This document shows, piece by piece, positions 62,452-64,000 of a DNA stretch of 64,000 nucleotides; position 1 is the first letter of the stretch, and each line of letters starts with the position of its first letter. Position numbers and translations under genes: made by a program. The DNA comes from Flavobacterium commune (GTDB lineage: Bacteria > Bacteroidota > Bacteroidia > Flavobacteriales > Flavobacteriaceae): NCBI RefSeq assembly GCF_001857965.1, contig NZ_CP017774.1, positions 1,240,001 to 1,304,000 of the forward strand. The letters run 5' to 3'. Below the pieces are notes generated by a model that saw only the letters and a program-made list of their open reading frames with translations, was not told where the DNA came from and made no database searches.

Positions 62452-64000
62452 TTAATAGATTATTTTTTTAGAGGCTTTTTTACCATTCGCTAATACTACC
62501 TGAATAATTAAAGCCGGATGAGCAACTGATAAATTACTAATTGTTGTACCTACTGCATCAACAGCCATATCTGAGTACACTAATTCGCCTGAAAAATCAT
62601 AAATATAAATAGCATCAATTACCTCTGTGGCAGAATTAATTTTGATTACTTTATCATTTGTTGAAATCAATACCCCTTCAACCTCAACGGCTGTTGTATC
62701 TTCAATTGCAACATTTTTATCCAGATAGCGCAAAACAAATCGGTCTTTAAAAATTCCTTTTTCGGTAGTAAAAGAATAAGGTTCTTTCAAATCATGCAGT
62801 ATTTGCAATAATTTATCTTCCAAAAATACCTTTTGCGAAGCCAATACTCCATCGGCATGATCAATGCTAATTTGAAAATCACCCTCAATAGTTGTTTTAT
62901 AACCTAAAACAATACTATCCTGTTTTTGAAAAGGCAAAGCACGACCTTGAATCGATAAATTTGTCCCTTGATTGATACTATAAAAATCCAAATATTGATT
63001 TCCATCATAACTCATGCCATCAAAACGTCCTTCGTAACCATTAGTCGCTCCGGTTATGTAACCAATTAATGTTTGTTTAAAAGCGCCTTGGGCATTAGAC
63101 AAATTCAACCACAAACGATTTTTATCTACCGAATTAGTAGATTTTGAAGTTCTTCCTAATTTAAAAAACTGCGAATTATCCCTTACTTCATCATACTCTT
63201 GTCCATCATCCATAAGCTCACCATCCAAAAGACGCATGGCATTATTAAAAATGATTTCACCTCCTGCAGTACTTGCCTGAGCAAAAAAACCTTGGGCAGT
63301 AGCAATATTTCCTGATGGAACACTTAGATTATTATTATCATTAGGGTCATTTTCATCATCATCTTGGATGGTGGCATGAGTTGCCACACCTCCAGTAAGA
63401 TTATAAGTTGCATAATCATTAGCCGTATAATTATAAATAGCGTTTCCATCAACTTTTATGCTTGGTGGCGAATTATGTGTCCAGAAATAAAGAGTCCCTT
63501 CTAACTGAGTAGCATTTACAGCCAAAAAAGCGTCGGCACTCATAGCCGAAGGATATGGATTCCCTAAAAGATAAACCAGACCTCCGCTTAGTTCTTTTTT
63601 TATTTCTCCGTTATTGGGTTTTCCGTCAAATTTAGGCTTATCATCAACCGCAGGGTCAGTTATGCTAAAGCTTTGCGGTGCTCTAATAATATAACCTTCT
63701 CCTGGCATCATTTCTTTATTGCCATTATAATGAATTTGCCAACCTGAACCGGGATTAAAGCTATAATATTTATCATAAAGTGTATTAGGAGAGAGATTTT
63801 TCAAAGTTTGTCCTTCAACCGGCGAAGACCAATAGGTAAAATCATATCTTTTGACCGGTTTTGTATGACGTCCATAAATAATCTTTCCTTCATTCTCACT
63901 ATCATCATTCATTTGAACCAAACTCGCATTATTTTCAAAAGTTAGCGAGCCATTAGCATCAACTTTTAATTCGTTTCTTAATTTTAAATAGCGTCCCGTC
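62452..64000 (-). CDS. Large secreted protein with T9SS sorting domain (5' partial)
   Basis: C-terminal 515 codons of a gene that runs off the right edge. The frame stays open from the first visible codon at 63999, and a TTG near 63921 is not a real start. The visible part has RYDFTYWSSPVEGQTL, YLLGNPYPSAM and FWTHNSPPS, typical of large T9SS-exported proteins of Flavobacteria. It ends in a type-C-like sorting domain (INSATEVIDAIYIYDFSGELVYSD...VVLANGKKASKKIIY). Its function is unknown. Confidence 0.85.
   Translation of the reverse strand, partial: TGRYLKLRNELKVDANGSLTFENNASLVQMNDDSENEGKIIYGRHTKPVKRYDFTYWSSPVEGQTLKNLSPNTLYDKYYSFNPGSGWQIHYNGNKEMMPGEGYIIRAPQSFSITDPAVDDKPKFDGKPNNGEIKKELSGGLVYLLGNPYPSAMSADAFLAVNATQLEGTLYFWTHNSPPSIKVDGNAIYNYTANDYATYNLTGGVATHATIQDDDENDPNDNNNLSVPSGNIATAQGFFAQASTAGGEIIFNNAMRLLDGELMDDGQEYDEVRDNSQFFKLGRTSKSTNSVDKNRLWLNLSNAQGAFKQTLIGYITGATNGYEGRFDGMSYDGNQYLDFYSINQGTNLSIQGRALPFQKQDSIVLGYKTTIEGDFQISIDHADGVLASQKVFLEDKLLQILHDLKEPYSFTTEKGIFKDRFVLRYLDKNVAIEDTTAVEVEGVLISTNDKVIKINSATEVIDAIYIYDFSGELVYSDMAVDAVGTTISNLSVAHPALIIQVVLANGKKASKKIIY

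Noticed and set aside
63919..63921. Start of the T9SS protein at 63921
   Set aside because: The frame stays open to the window edge with typical repeat-like sequence; the gene is cut, not short.

Overview
The window looks like a chromosomal segment of a Flavobacterium-like member of the Bacteroidota. The evidence is: AT-rich DNA; starts without Shine-Dalgarno sequences; many -7 boxes of the TAnnTTTG type; a SusC/SusD polysaccharide utilization locus (PUL) with a hybrid two-component regulator; C-terminal sorting domains of the type IX secretion system (T9SS); a short NuoG; and several hairpin repeats of the kind scattered through Flavobacterium genomes. I see no prophage, transposase or CRISPR array.

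Layout. (1) 1-11124, + strand: respiratory complex I operon nuoD (cut by the window edge), E, F, G, H, I, J, K, L, M, N, closed by a palindromic terminator. (2) 11289-18402: accessory genes. These are a FrnE/DsbA-like thiol oxidoreductase, a Gfo/Idh/MocA oxidoreductase, two paralogous small secreted proteins on either side of an AraC-type regulator, a umuC-umuD translesion polymerase pair, an outer-membrane barrel protein and a small GNAT protein. (3) 18751-52716, - strand: a large carbohydrate locus. In transcription order it holds a LacZ-like GH2, a hybrid two-component regulator (HTCS), GH105, SusC, SusD, two lipoproteins of DUF4959/DUF5000-like and DUF4998-like type, GH16, GH43, a metzincin-like lipoprotein of unknown role, a small secreted protein, GH78 rhamnosidase, a second GH2, the Leloir genes galM-galK-galT-galE, and a sodium/sugar symporter. 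(4) 53234-64000: housekeeping genes (tRNA-Leu, prs, rplY, pth, ribF, bioB), two tandem membrane paralogues, a secreted reprolysin-like protease with a T9SS signal, and the C-terminal part of another T9SS-sorted protein that runs off the right edge.

How the genes fit together. The carbohydrate block is consistent with capture and breakdown of a galactose-rich glycan that also carries rhamnose and uronic acid, perhaps a type II arabinogalactan. Released galactose would enter by the symporter and be metabolised by the Leloir enzymes. Two conserved promoter modules link parts of the block. One is a GGGGTAAAT direct repeat placed 23 bp from the -7 box of both susC and the LacZ-like GH2. The other is a different two-part motif at matching positions upstream of galM and the GH78 gene. 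A third, separate module is a 31/33-identical element exactly 43 bp from the -7 box of both small secreted protein genes that flank the AraC regulator. These regulatory readings come from sequence conservation and spacing only.
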